A DNA stretch of 24,774 nt from CAYNTG01 sp964400105 (GCA_964400105.1 CAYNTG010000028.1:1-24774); one strand, 5' to 3'. Positions 6,553 to 15,295 are shown, counted from the first letter of the stretch. Numbers and translations are program-made. Notes: generated by a model from the letters alone, not told the origin.

Positions 6553-9045
6553 ATGGTTGAGAGAAAATATGGATTTAGTTTATTAGTAGCGCTTTTGGTG
6601 TTGCTTTCCGGCGTGGTGTTCGGCCAGTATAAGATGGCGCGAAGCTCATTTGCATCTGGAACCGCCAAGTCCGGTACCGGCTATTCGATGCCGGAGGCCG
6701 CAAGCGCACAGACGGTTGCCAAACCGGTTTTTTATGAACCGTCCGGACCGGATTCCATCTATCTCTGGCAGGGATTTACCCAAATAAACCAGATTCCAAT
6801 CACATTCGATGCATCGGTCTACACCGGCTACAGTGGCTGGACTCATACCGATTTGGCTTCGGGCAACCCCGTGCACGTTCTATACGAGTCGTTCAGCAAT
6901 ATGAGCGACGGCAGCACGATGCGCAGCAGCGAGAATGTCGATGCGGCCGGTATTTATAACGGAGGTGTCGGACATACTGTTACCATCTGGATCGACGAAT
7001 GGGCCGATTATAAGTTTGTTACGCAGAGCGTCGGAAGCGACGAAAGTGAACGATGGCATGCAAATGCCTCCGCTTTGGATTACTCCGGCACGATTTATAA
7101 TGCCGATTACACGGATCCGGTCACTTCAAAATCGCATGCCTATTTCCAGCAATACAATTGCGATGTAGATATTCAGTATAGTGGGGAAGGGGTACATACC
7201 GGGAAGGTGAATCTTGTTAGCTGGAAATTGTTTGCGAATGACGGCGATCCTTTAACGGGATATAACGATGGCACTGATTGGTTGGGTGTAAGTGCGCAGT
7301 GGGCCGACGGCGGTAGCCAACTCGAGTTCCCTGAACAGACCGATCTTTCGACCGATCCGTGGTTCACCGTAAATCTACGGCAATGGGAGCCACTTGATAA
7401 AGAGGTTACAAAGGTTATAGTTTATGGCCAAACAAATAATGCGACTCTTGCGGCTATGATTATATGGCGTGGCTACACGCTTATGGGCGTGCCGCTGTAT
7501 CCGTGCGAGGATACGCTTTCTTCCCCCATGTGTGCATATCTCACGCGCGCAGCCGCTACCAGTTTCACGCCGCCGGCATGGCCGCCCGAATCTCGAGGCG
7601 ACCAGGATGTTGTTCTTTTCGACGATTTCTATGGGGTATGTGGCGTGTCTGATGGAGGTTGGCCCGGCAAATACGGCGATTGGTGGCAGATTAGCAAGTA
7701 TTATCCCACATGGGAAGGTTCGCCTTCAGGCGCTTACAGACGCTACCGTGGACCTGGAACCATTGGAAGTGTCGAGCCATTTTGGCCGGGTCGCGGATTC
7801 TGGTTAATTCAGGATCACTGCGATGCGTTACCGATCGATGTTTCCGGAACTAAGGTGGACAAGACCGAGAAATACGCCATTGGATTGGGTAAAAACAACG
7901 GCAGTGATTACACGTCATATAACATGGTTGCTAATCCGTTCTATTATGAGTCCGGTGAAGGCTCTGTTCATTGGGGCGACTGTGAGGTGTTGAATACGGC
8001 AACCGAAGTTACCAAATCTCTCGCAGAGGCTATCGCAGATGATTGGATCGATCCTACCTGTAATGTTTATCGTGGTGGTGTTTACGAACCCCACAATTAC
8101 AGCCATTTTCTGGTGGGTGATCCCGATGGGGATTGCATCTTCGGCCAATGGGAAGGATTCTGGGTGAAAACGAAAGAAGTGGACGATGATGAATCCGGCG
8201 AGCCTGACTCACTCGTTCTTCTAATGAATTTCAGTTCCAGCTCCACCAGGCGCTCGAGGCCATCTCCTCCTGATAATTTGCTTGCAAAATGGAGTGTCGA
8301 GTTCGGCGCGACGTGCGAAGAGCTTGCTCAAGCAGACCTTCATAACGAGTTGGGATATAAGGAGTTCAATAAAAAGAGCGATAATTGCAACCTGACAACC
8401 TACGAGATGCCGGATTACACATATCCCGCGCCACATCTTCGTGTGTTCTTCTACGACGTCGACGGCAACGAGCTTTCCGATCTATATCAGGACGAGCGCG
8501 CCTCGGTCATGTTGTGGGATGCCGAGATCGATTGCCGGGCGATAAAGGGAGAAAAAGTAACCGTTAAGTGGAACGCTTCCGATATCCCGAACGGCATGAG
8601 TATTCACCTCAAAGATGCGAACTGCAACGAATATATCGACATGCTCGCGCAATCGGAGTATTCATTCATCGGCGGTGGCGACGTTTATTATGTCCAGATT
8701 ATCGTCAACGCACCGGCCGACTGGGTTGCGAAGGAGGTCGCGGAGGTTTCCACGGTTCCAAAGCAGTTCTACCTCGATTCGCCGATGCCGAACCCGTTCA
8801 ATGCGAGCACGCGTATCGAATTCGGCCTTGCGAATGGCGACGAAGGACCGGTTAAGGTCGAGGTCTACGACATTCTCGGACACAAGGTCAATACCCTTCT
8901 CGACGGCAATCTCAAACCGGGAAATTACAGATTCACATGGACAGGGAATGACAATAGCGGTCGTCGCGTATCAAGCGGAACATATTTCATCAGGTTCGAT
9001 GGCGCAGAACGCAAGATTATCAAAAAGGTTAGCTTGATCAAATAA
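6553..9045 (+). CDS. Secreted protein of unknown function with T9SS-type sorting domain
   Basis: 830 aa. ATG 6553 is 5 nt after a perfect AGGAGG. A signal peptide (LLVALLVLLSGVVFG, about residues 10-25) starts the protein. The middle is rich in Trp, Tyr, Gly and Asp and has two similar modules: a 'LMGVPLYP...RGFWLIQD' stretch (about 308-417) and 'NMVANPFYY...EGFWVKT' (about 456-536), each opening with a hydrophobic-Pro turn and closing with GFW. About residues 740-830 form the C-terminal sorting/FlgD-like Ig domain (SPMPNPFNASTRIEF, VEVYDILGHKV, SSGTYFIRF, KKVSLIK), which in FCB bacteria directs export by the type IX system and surface attachment or release. No catalytic motif was recognised; a structural surface or binding role is a guess. 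A strong terminator follows, so it is probably a single-gene transcript. Confidence 0.85.
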   Translation: MVERKYGFSLLVALLVLLSGVVFGQYKMARSSFASGTAKSGTGYSMPEAASAQTVAKPVFYEPSGPDSIYLWQGFTQINQIPITFDASVYTGYSGWTHTDLASGNPVHVLYESFSNMSDGSTMRSSENVDAAGIYNGGVGHTVTIWIDEWADYKFVTQSVGSDESERWHANASALDYSGTIYNADYTDPVTSKSHAYFQQYNCDVDIQYSGEGVHTGKVNLVSWKLFANDGDPLTGYNDGTDWLGVSAQWADGGSQLEFPEQTDLSTDPWFTVNLRQWEPLDKEVTKVIVYGQTNNATLAAMIIWRGYTLMGVPLYPCEDTLSSPMCAYLTRAAATSFTPPAWPPESRGDQDVVLFDDFYGVCGVSDGGWPGKYGDWWQISKYYPTWEGSPSGAYRRYRGPGTIGSVEPFWPGRGFWLIQDHCDALPIDVSGTKVDKTEKYAIGLGKNNGSDYTSYNMVANPFYYESGEGSVHWGDCEVLNTATEVTKSLAEAIADDWIDPTCNVYRGGVYEPHNYSHFLVGDPDGDCIFGQWEGFWVKTKEVDDDESGEPDSLVLLMNFSSSSTRRSRPSPPDNLLAKWSVEFGATCEELAQADLHNELGYKEFNKKSDNCNLTTYEMPDYTYPAPHLRVFFYDVDGNELSDLYQDERASVMLWDAEIDCRAIKGEKVTVKWNASDIPNGMSIHLKDANCNEYIDMLAQSEYSFIGGGDVYYVQIIVNAPADWVAKEVAEVSTVPKQFYLDSPMPNPFNASTRIEFGLANGDEGPVKVEVYDILGHKVNTLLDGNLKPGNYRFTWTGNDNSGRRVSSGTYFIRFDGAERKIIKKVSLIK

Positions 9046-9064
9046 TCGGCTAAAAAAAGGAAAT

Positions 9065-9095
9065 AAAAAAGCCCCGTTTCGGCGGGGCTTTTTTT
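9065..9095 (+). terminator. Strong intrinsic terminator
   Basis: GCCCCG-TTTCGG-CGGGGC stem-loop (9071-9088) flanked by an A-run and a T-run, 20 nt after the stop of the secreted-protein gene. The A/T flanks would let it work in both directions. Confidence 0.9.
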
Positions 9096-9177
9096 AAGAT
9101 TATCGATGAAGTCGTTTAACGTCGAATCCAACAGAGTTTTATCTTTTAATGCACAATGAAATCAGTGCAAATCTAAG

Positions 9178-11592
9178 ATGAAATATATATCTCACCAAAA
9201 AACAAATCCGTTTCAGGTGCTGCTTATTGCATCGATTGCACTGATATTGGCGCTTTTCAGCATCGCTGTCGATCTCACCTCCGAAATCAATTCATTCCTT
9301 GAAACATACACAACCTTCTACTTAACCAGAACGATCATTAATTTTGCCTTCGTGGCAGAACTCTGTCTTCTTCTGTTCGCCTATCGAAAGTGGTTCACAT
9401 CCTATCGCCGCGAAAAGGAGCTGTCGATGATAATCGACAGCATTAACCCACATGCCTTGATCGTAGTGGATGAGCTGGATAAAATTATGCTTTGCAATAG
9501 GGCGGTCCAAAGGATATTCGGATACGAAGCGAACGATGTTTTGGGGCGAAAAACCGATCTCCTGTTCACGGAAATGGTTCCAAAAAATACGGATCGACAT
9601 GGTGAAATAGAATCCCTCGGTAAAGAAGGATTTCACATAAGTCTTGCGAAGGGTTTGCATAAGGACGGTAACGTTTTCCCGGCGGAGGTTATCACAGGAA
9701 ATATTCACACGGGTGGTGGTGCGGCGATCCTCGTTCGAGACGTGTCTGAGCGAGTAGATTTTCAGGATAAGATATTCGCTTACCAAAACCATCTCGAGGA
9801 GCTTGTCCTGGAACGGACGACACGGCTTGAAAAAACACAGGGATCGCTCGTTAAAGAGGTGGAAGAACACCGGAGATCGAAGGAAGAGGTGTTGAAGCTC
9901 AGTCAGTTCTTGCAGGGTGTTATCGACAACGCGAGTATATGGATGCTCGTTTTCGACATCGAGGCAAATATCGTTCTATGGAACAAAGCCGCCGAGGAGA
10001 TCAGTGGCTATTCGCGCGACGAAGTTCTCGATAAATCCACGATTCTCCAATGGATTTTTCACGAGGTAGACGACGCTGTTCGTATCAAAAACAGGATTAT
10101 CGTCTCAATGAAGGACGATAAAGAATTCGAGGATTTTGAGACCGTAATTACCGCAAAAAACGGCGCTGCAAAGGTCCTTTCCTGGAGCTCTCGGAATCTC
10201 GAGGGCAGCGATGGTAGTGTTACCGGATCGGTTTTTCTCGGAAGGGAAATAACCGCCGAAAAAGCGGCTCAAAAACAGGCCGAAATCCGGCTCGAGGAGA
10301 TGAAATTCCTCACGGAAAAGGCCATGAAATTTGTGGAAATCCGATCTGAGGACAAGCTATTCGACTTCGTGGTAGAAGGCTTGGAGGAGTTGGTTGACAA
10401 CTCGATAGTAATAGTTAACTCGATGGACAACGAGGCGTCGTTATTAAAGGCGAGATCGTTCAGGGGTTCTGACGGATTACGTGCGTTATTGAAAAACGAG
10501 ATTGTGGTCGACCCGGCGGAAACAGCATTCGGGCTTGTTGGCGATAAGCCGAGAGAAAAATTGCTTTCCGGAAGGCTCTCCCGCGTTGAAGGCGGTCTTT
10601 ACGAACTTATTTTCCACAAAATCCCGAAGGCTGCAGCCAACGATATCGAGAAAAAACTGAGCATAGATAATATCTATGCAATCGGATTTGCATGGGAGGG
10701 ACAGCTCTTCGGCAGCGCGAACATTATTACGCGAAACGGATTCGATATCGAGAATTTCGAGATCATCGAAGCCTTTATCAATCAAGCCTCGGTGACATTA
10801 CAACGAAGCTATGCCGAAAAGGAATTGATCGTCGCGAAGCTCGAAGCGGAGAGGGCCAACCGCGCGAAGTCTCGTTTTCTCGCCAATATGAGCCACGAGA
10901 TTCGCACGCCGCTGAATGGCATGCTCGGCATGACCGAGGTAGCCCTTCGCTCAGAACTGAATCCCGTCCAACGAACAAATATCGGCATGGCATACGATTC
11001 CGGTAAAAACCTTCTGAGAATCGTCAGCGATATTCTCGACCTTTCTAAAATCGAGGCGGGCGAGATGAACCTCGTCAGCGAGGAATTCTCATTGAGGGAA
11101 ACCATCACTTCGATTAGAAATAATATGATTGTGCTCGCAAAGAAGAAGGGGCTTAAATTCGTAGTAAAAATCCATAGCGAGGTGCCGGACAAACTCATCG
11201 GCGACAGCTTCAGGCTTGGACAGGTTCTCCAAAACCTCGTCTCGAACGCGATCAAGTTCACGGACGATGGCGAGGTTCGGATAGCTATCGATCCGGACAC
11301 TGAAATCCCAACCGGCAAAAAGGATGAAATCTCACTTAGATTCAGCGTTTGCGACACCGGTATCGGAATTCCAGATGACAAAATCGATCTGATCTTCGAA
11401 AACTATCAGCAGATCGACAGTTCCACTAAACATAAAAAAGGCACGGGCTTAGGTATTGCGATTGCGGATAATATCATTATATTAATGAACAGTAAAATAA
11501 AGGTCAAAAGCAAGGTGGGTGTCGGAAGTGAATTCTTTTTCACCTTGAGATTAAAACTTGCCAACATGAGGGAAAATAAAAATGTCATATAA
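9178..11592 (+). CDS. Membrane sensor histidine kinase with PAS and GAF-like domains
   Basis: 804 aa. Two transmembrane helices (about 13-33 and 48-72) with a short external loop are followed by PAS 1 (about 85-195), a coiled coil (LEELVLERTTRLEKTQ), PAS 2 (about 240-365), a GAF-like domain (about 385-545), then HisKA and HATPase_c. Phosphoacceptor His573 lies in FLANMSHEIRTPLNGMLGM; the N box (QNLVSNAIKF), G1 (CDTGIGIPDD) and G2 (KGTGLGIAIA) are intact, so the kinase should be active. It has no receiver of its own; the next gene supplies one and overlaps it by 11 nt. The arrangement looks like a split hybrid kinase. No clear Shine-Dalgarno precedes ATG 9178. The ligand is unknown. Confidence 0.92.
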   Translation: MKYISHQKTNPFQVLLIASIALILALFSIAVDLTSEINSFLETYTTFYLTRTIINFAFVAELCLLLFAYRKWFTSYRREKELSMIIDSINPHALIVVDELDKIMLCNRAVQRIFGYEANDVLGRKTDLLFTEMVPKNTDRHGEIESLGKEGFHISLAKGLHKDGNVFPAEVITGNIHTGGGAAILVRDVSERVDFQDKIFAYQNHLEELVLERTTRLEKTQGSLVKEVEEHRRSKEEVLKLSQFLQGVIDNASIWMLVFDIEANIVLWNKAAEEISGYSRDEVLDKSTILQWIFHEVDDAVRIKNRIIVSMKDDKEFEDFETVITAKNGAAKVLSWSSRNLEGSDGSVTGSVFLGREITAEKAAQKQAEIRLEEMKFLTEKAMKFVEIRSEDKLFDFVVEGLEELVDNSIVIVNSMDNEASLLKARSFRGSDGLRALLKNEIVVDPAETAFGLVGDKPREKLLSGRLSRVEGGLYELIFHKIPKAAANDIEKKLSIDNIYAIGFAWEGQLFGSANIITRNGFDIENFEIIEAFINQASVTLQRSYAEKELIVAKLEAERANRAKSRFLANMSHEIRTPLNGMLGMTEVALRSELNPVQRTNIGMAYDSGKNLLRIVSDILDLSKIEAGEMNLVSEEFSLRETITSIRNNMIVLAKKKGLKFVVKIHSEVPDKLIGDSFRLGQVLQNLVSNAIKFTDDGEVRIAIDPDTEIPTGKKDEISLRFSVCDTGIGIPDDKIDLIFENYQQIDSSTKHKKGTGLGIAIADNIIILMNSKIKVKSKVGVGSEFFFTLRLKLANMRENKNVI

Positions 11593-12406
11593 GTTTAATA
11601 TTCACAATAAAACGGTTTTCTTCGTCGTGAAAGACACGCCCGAGAATAAAAAACTCGTCGAATACTATGAAACATGGGGATTTAAACTTATCCTCGAGGC
11701 GGACGAGAAGAAAGCGTTGAAGCTGCTCGAGGATTCGAAAAAAGAAAAAATGGACATCGATATCATAGTCTGGGACTCCGTCGATGGAGAGCTTTCCCCC
11801 CTGGAGGTCTCCGATGTTCTTGGAAGGCTTTCCGGCGACCTTACCCGTGTTGCTGTTCTTATCACCGAGGGCGAAAGCTATGAGGAGCGTGAAGAAATCC
11901 TCAATAAGGGGATAACGTTTTGTCTCGAATGCCCCGTCTCGCCGCCGGAGCTGCTCGATTCCTCGCTGGATATTCTCGGCATCGATAGCTATAATTATCA
12001 GTGTAAAATCGAAATCGAAGGAAAACCGTTTAAGCGTGTGCTTTTGGTCGAGGATCATTATATCAACCAAAGAATCGTCCAATCCATGTTGTCCGAGGTC
12101 GTCTGGGAAGTCGAGTTTGCAAACACCGGTAGAAATGCACTCGTTTTATGGGAATATGGCGACTACGATTCGATTCTTATGGATATCGGTATCCCGGACC
12201 TCAACGGGATAGAGGTAACTAGGAGAATTCGAGAAAAGGAAAAGAAAAGCGGTGAACATATCCCCATAGTGGCGCTTACCGCACATGCCCTCGTTGGAGA
12301 TCGAGAGCGTTTCCTCGCCTCCGGAATGGATGACTATATCAGCAAACCATTTAATTTTGAAAAGCTATACAGCACGCTCGTCAAGGTTATGTCCATCGAG
12401 GATTGA
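11582..12406 (+). CDS. Double-receiver response regulator without output domain
   Basis: 274 aa. The C-terminal receiver (about 152-272) is complete: acidic pair in LLVEDH, phosphoacceptor Asp201 in LMDIGIPDLNG, Thr in VALTAHAL, Lys in ISKPF. The N-terminal half (about 8-140) has a receiver-like fold pattern but is degenerate: VVKD in place of the acidic pair, Asp kept in IIVWDS, and ECP where KP is expected. There is no DNA-binding or enzymatic domain. Its ATG lies inside the end of the kinase gene (11-nt overlap), so the two are cotranslated and almost certainly partners, together equivalent to a hybrid kinase with REC-REC. The downstream target is unknown; protein-protein output or phosphotransfer are the options. 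Confidence 0.9.
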   Translation: MSYKFNIHNKTVFFVVKDTPENKKLVEYYETWGFKLILEADEKKALKLLEDSKKEKMDIDIIVWDSVDGELSPLEVSDVLGRLSGDLTRVAVLITEGESYEEREEILNKGITFCLECPVSPPELLDSSLDILGIDSYNYQCKIEIEGKPFKRVLLVEDHYINQRIVQSMLSEVVWEVEFANTGRNALVLWEYGDYDSILMDIGIPDLNGIEVTRRIREKEKKSGEHIPIVALTAHALVGDRERFLASGMDDYISKPFNFEKLYSTLVKVMSIED

Positions 12407-12545
12407 TCGTCGAATTTGCCCGGTAATTCCACGTGAACCTTCATTGGAATCCGATAAAAAAAGATAAGCCATAATTATTAAAAAATGTTGTATATTAGAC
12501 AAATACATCATATAATGTAATCTATAAAACCATAATACAAAAGAG
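12407..12545 (+). other. Intergenic region upstream of the TrmB-type regulator
   Basis: 139 nt. A weak ATTCC/GGAAT hairpin (about 12426-12450) followed by an A-rich run may slow transcription from the receiver gene, but it is not a convincing terminator. The promoter for the next gene is here. Confidence 0.4.
12488..12516 (+). promoter_or_regulatory. Sigma70-like promoter of the TrmB-type regulator
   Basis: TTGTAT (-35, 12488-12493) and a perfect TATAAT (-10, 12511-12516) with a 17-nt spacer. Transcription would start near 12523, about 30 nt before the chosen start codon, so the regulator can be expressed apart from the kinase pair. Confidence 0.7.
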
Positions 12546-12551
12546 GTGTTC

Positions 12552-13361
12552 GTGAAAGCAACCATGAGAACAATGGGTTTCAGTGACGGTGAAATCTATC
12601 TTTATCTTAGATTGCTCGAATTAGGCGAAGCGACTATCTCGGAGAGCTTAAGAGGTCTCGATATCAGTCGCCCGCACGCCTATACATTGATAAAGATACT
12701 TCTCAGAAAGGGATTGGTGGCCGAGATTCCCGGAAAACCGGCACGATTCAGGGTCCTTCCACCCGAGGAGGCATTTACCGGTCTCAGCGCAAAACGGTTG
12801 AATGAGATCGAGGAAGAGAAAATACGGATCGAGGAAGCCCTCGCTCTGGTGAAAATCCGCGCACAGGCGATGTTCGAGAAGGTCGAATTGCCGTCGGAAG
12901 TCGATATCGAGATTATGACGATCAGTGGATATAACAACGTTGCAGAGTGGGCTGTGCGATTTTATAATATCGCCAAAGAGGAATTCCGCCTGATAACCGC
13001 CAAGCCCTCGGTCGTCGAAGTTTTCCTCGAGAAACCAGAAAATGCGAAGACTTCCAAACAAAAACCGCTTAAAATGAAGATGATTATCGACGAGAAAATG
13101 TTATCTGACAAGAGTTTCCGCAAATATCTGTTGGATAAAATCGCCGAAGGCTCGACGGAACTTCGCACGATGAAGGAAATTCCGATAGAATTGGGGCTTT
13201 ACGACGATGTTGCCGGAATAAGCGTCCTCGATGCGCACATCAAAGCGAGGGATTTTTATGTGCTCCTCGTGAAGAGCAAGGAAATGATGAGGTTCTTTGC
13301 TATCACTTACGATTGCTGCTGGAGCAAGGCAAAACCTGTTAAGCTTAAGGACCTTACCTGA
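12552..13361 (+). CDS. TrmB-family winged-helix transcriptional regulator
   Basis: 269 aa from GTG 12552, which is 5 nt after AAGAGG; a GTG at 12546 overlaps that site and ATG 12564 is another option. Residues about 5-75 form the TrmB-type wHTH (GFSDGEIYLYLRLLELGEAT, then SRPHAYTLIKILLRKGLVAEIPGKPARFRVLPPEEAF), the same plan as archaeal sugar-responsive TrmB and its bacterial relatives. A helical linker (about 80-110) leads to a C-terminal effector domain (about 115-265) that I cannot assign to a ligand. It has its own promoter and a strong terminator, and lies between a kinase/receiver pair and glnA, so control of either neighbour is possible but unproven. Confidence 0.85.
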   Translation: MKATMRTMGFSDGEIYLYLRLLELGEATISESLRGLDISRPHAYTLIKILLRKGLVAEIPGKPARFRVLPPEEAFTGLSAKRLNEIEEEKIRIEEALALVKIRAQAMFEKVELPSEVDIEIMTISGYNNVAEWAVRFYNIAKEEFRLITAKPSVVEVFLEKPENAKTSKQKPLKMKMIIDEKMLSDKSFRKYLLDKIAEGSTELRTMKEIPIELGLYDDVAGISVLDAHIKARDFYVLLVKSKEMMRFFAITYDCCWSKAKPVKLKDLT

Positions 13362-13393
13362 GCCTATTATATTGTCGTTCCAGCGAATTTTCT

Positions 13394-13427
13394 AAAAAAA
13401 GCCCGAAGGAATCTTCGGGCTTTTTTA
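13394..13427 (+). terminator. Strong intrinsic terminator after the TrmB-type gene
   Basis: Perfect 8-bp stem GCCCGAAG (13401-13408) / CTTCGGGC (13413-13420) with loop GAAT, an A-run before it and six T after it, 32 nt past the stop codon. It separates the regulator from glnA. Confidence 0.95.
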
Positions 13428-13456
13428 TTGAAACGGGTTGAGCTTATCGATATAAT
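13428..13456 (+). promoter_or_regulatory. Sigma70-like promoter of glnA
   Basis: TTGAAA (-35, 13428-13433) and a perfect TATAAT (-10, 13451-13456) with a 17-nt spacer. The -35 directly abuts the T-tract of the preceding terminator. The start would be near 13463, giving a leader of about 34 nt. GGAGGT at 13461-13466 lies at the transcript start, too far from the ATG to be its ribosome-binding site. Confidence 0.7.
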
Positions 13457-13496
13457 TTGCGGAGGTAAGATAATTAAGATAAACACAAAGGCGAAT

Positions 13497-14900
13497 ATGT
13501 TCCATTCAATAGAGGATGTTCTCGGTTTCATCGAATCCAATGAAATATCCATAATCGATTTAAGATATATCGACCTCATTGGTCGATGGCACCATATCTC
13601 GCTTCCCGCCTCCGGGGCCGTGGATCTTTTTGAAAATGGAGTTCCATTCGACAGCTCGAGCATCCCCGGTTTCCGAAACGTCGATTGCGGTGATATGAAC
13701 CTCGTCCCTATCATTTCTACCGGATTTCCCGATCCATATTGTGAGCTTCCAACCTTCGCTTTTATATGTAAGATAGTGGAATCCGATAATGGCGATGGCG
13801 TCTCCGCCGATCCTCGAAGCCTCCTCGAACGCGCGGTTGACCTTTTGAAAAAGAAGCACGATGCCGATTCGCTGTGGCTGCCCGAACTCGAATTTTACCT
13901 TTTCGACTCGGCGAATTATGGCACCGGCAAGGCGTTTGGCTTTTTCGATTTTGAAAGCGGCGAATCGACCCCGGAAGAAAGCGGTTTCGTCCATCCGCCG
14001 ACCGGAGGATATCACTCTTCGATGCCGATGGATAAAGGCGCCGAGCTTCGAAGCGAAGTCGTAAAAACAGCGGAGGATTTGGGGATTCCGATACGTTATC
14101 ACCACCACGAAGTCGGGGCATTCGGTCAGCAGGAGATCGAGATGCTGCTCGCACCTCCGCTCATCGCCGCCGATAATGTAATGCGGCTCAAACACCTTAT
14201 ACGCATGGCGGCTTTCCGGAGAGGGATGGTTGCGACGTTCATGCCGATGCCGCTTTTCGGCGAGCCGGGCAGCGGAATGCACTTCCACCAATTCCTCACA
14301 AGGGACTCGAAAAGCCTTTTCTGGGATGCGGACGGTTCATATTCGCACATGTCCAAAATGGGGCTGTCATATATTGCTGGCATCCTCGAACACGCACCAT
14401 CGTTGGTGGGCATAACAAATCCATCGACGAACAGCTACAGGCGCTTGAAATCGGGCATCGAGGCACCGACGAAACGCTTCTTTGGGTTGGCGGATAGAAG
14501 CGCATCGGTGCGAATCCCCAAATACGACGACAACCCGAACCTCAAGCGGTTCGAGTTTCGCCCGCCGGACGCAACATGCAATCCATACCTTGCGATAGCG
14601 GCGCAGCTTTTGGCCGGCCTCGACGGAATAGACCGGGACCTCGATCCCACGAAGATGGGCTTCGGCCCATTTGACAACGATGTTCACCGATTACAGGAAA
14701 AGAAAGAGCGGCTCGAGAATATACCGACAAATCTCGAAGAAGCGCTTACGGCTCTCGATAGCGATAAGGGTTATCTGGTTAGCGACGGCGTTTTCGACGA
14801 CGAGATAATCGCCCGGCATATCAAACTCGCAAGGATTCGCGCGGCGGATGTCGCCATGTATCCATCCCCGAGGGAGATAGAGCTTTATTTCGACATATAA
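13497..14900 (+). CDS. glnA: Glutamine synthetase, type I
   Basis: Dodecameric cytoplasmic enzyme joining ammonia to glutamate with ATP, the entry of nitrogen into metabolism. 467 aa from ATG 13497, preceded by AAAGG 5-7 nt upstream; this matches the family N-terminus (SIEDVLGFIESNEISIIDLRYID). Visible parts are the beta-grasp domain (about 1-105), the active-site segment ELEFYLFDS, GQQEIE, the GSGMHFHQ loop, NPSTNSYRRL, the NRSASVRIP-like LADRSASVRIPK, and the terminal ELYFDI. At the position of the adenylylated tyrosine of E. coli (Tyr397, NLYDL) this protein has His397 (DVHRL), so control by adenylylation is unlikely. A TTG at 13428 in frame is rejected because it lies in the terminator/promoter. 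Confidence 0.97.
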   Translation: MFHSIEDVLGFIESNEISIIDLRYIDLIGRWHHISLPASGAVDLFENGVPFDSSSIPGFRNVDCGDMNLVPIISTGFPDPYCELPTFAFICKIVESDNGDGVSADPRSLLERAVDLLKKKHDADSLWLPELEFYLFDSANYGTGKAFGFFDFESGESTPEESGFVHPPTGGYHSSMPMDKGAELRSEVVKTAEDLGIPIRYHHHEVGAFGQQEIEMLLAPPLIAADNVMRLKHLIRMAAFRRGMVATFMPMPLFGEPGSGMHFHQFLTRDSKSLFWDADGSYSHMSKMGLSYIAGILEHAPSLVGITNPSTNSYRRLKSGIEAPTKRFFGLADRSASVRIPKYDDNPNLKRFEFRPPDATCNPYLAIAAQLLAGLDGIDRDLDPTKMGFGPFDNDVHRLQEKKERLENIPTNLEEALTALDSDKGYLVSDGVFDDEIIARHIKLARIRAADVAMYPSPREIELYFDI

Positions 14901-14931
14901 GAAAACCGCCCAGTCGAGGGGCAATTTTCTT
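14899..14931. terminator. Bidirectional terminator between converging glnA and ftsB
   Basis: Inverted repeat made of AAGAAAA/TTTTCTT outer arms and a GCCC/GGGC core with two mismatched pairs between them. It lies in the 29 nt between the two converging stop codons, overlapping both ends. The A- and T-runs serve one strand each. Confidence 0.7.
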
Positions 14932-15292
14932 ATTCTGTTATCCCGTCCTTTTGTTCGGTAAATCGGTAGATAGTCTCACCATCCTTTACCATACGCAGTT
15001 TTTCGCGCGCGAGACGCTCCTTGAATGTATCGTCTGTATTAAGCTTCATCATGACTGTCTTGAGAGAATCCTGTCGCGCCTTTTCAGAAACGATCTGCTT
15101 CTCGATTTTCCTCTCGAACCGCCGATAGCTATATAGTGATACCAAACCGAAATCCCCGCCGAAAAGAAGCAGCAACAGAACGATACCAACAAGCACAACA
15201 ATAGCCGTGCGTGCGCCTTTCCACATCTTTCGCCGGTTTTTCTCGCTGAGCCGGAGAAAGCGGCCGTATCTCTGATCGTCCGTAACTGCCAC
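14930..15292 (-). CDS. ftsB: Septum formation initiator, FtsB/DivIC family
   Basis: 120 aa, bitopic inner-membrane division protein expected to pair with FtsL and support FtsQ and septal peptidoglycan synthesis. A basic cytoplasmic N-terminus (RRKMWKGAR) precedes one strong membrane helix (IVVLVGIVLLLLLF, about 31-45), a coiled coil (about 56-85) and a short C-terminal motif (ERLAREKLRMVKDGETIYRF) typical of the family. It starts with GTG 15292, three nt after the enolase stop; the TAGGGGGTG junction implies translational coupling. The eno-ftsB order is the same as in E. coli and several other bacteria. Confidence 0.88.
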   Translation of the reverse strand: MAVTDDQRYGRFLRLSEKNRRKMWKGARTAIVVLVGIVLLLLLFGGDFGLVSLYSYRRFERKIEKQIVSEKARQDSLKTVMMKLNTDDTFKERLAREKLRMVKDGETIYRFTEQKDGITE

Positions 15293-15295
15293 CCC

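Noticed and set aside
6258..6668. 136-codon minus-strand open frame before the secreted-protein gene
   Set aside because: It overlaps the signal-peptide region and AGGAGG of the gene on the other strand, and no family features are visible.
13428..13496. Upstream TTG start for glnA
   Set aside because: It overlaps the terminator T-tract and promoter, and gives 23 extra residues unlike the GlnA family.
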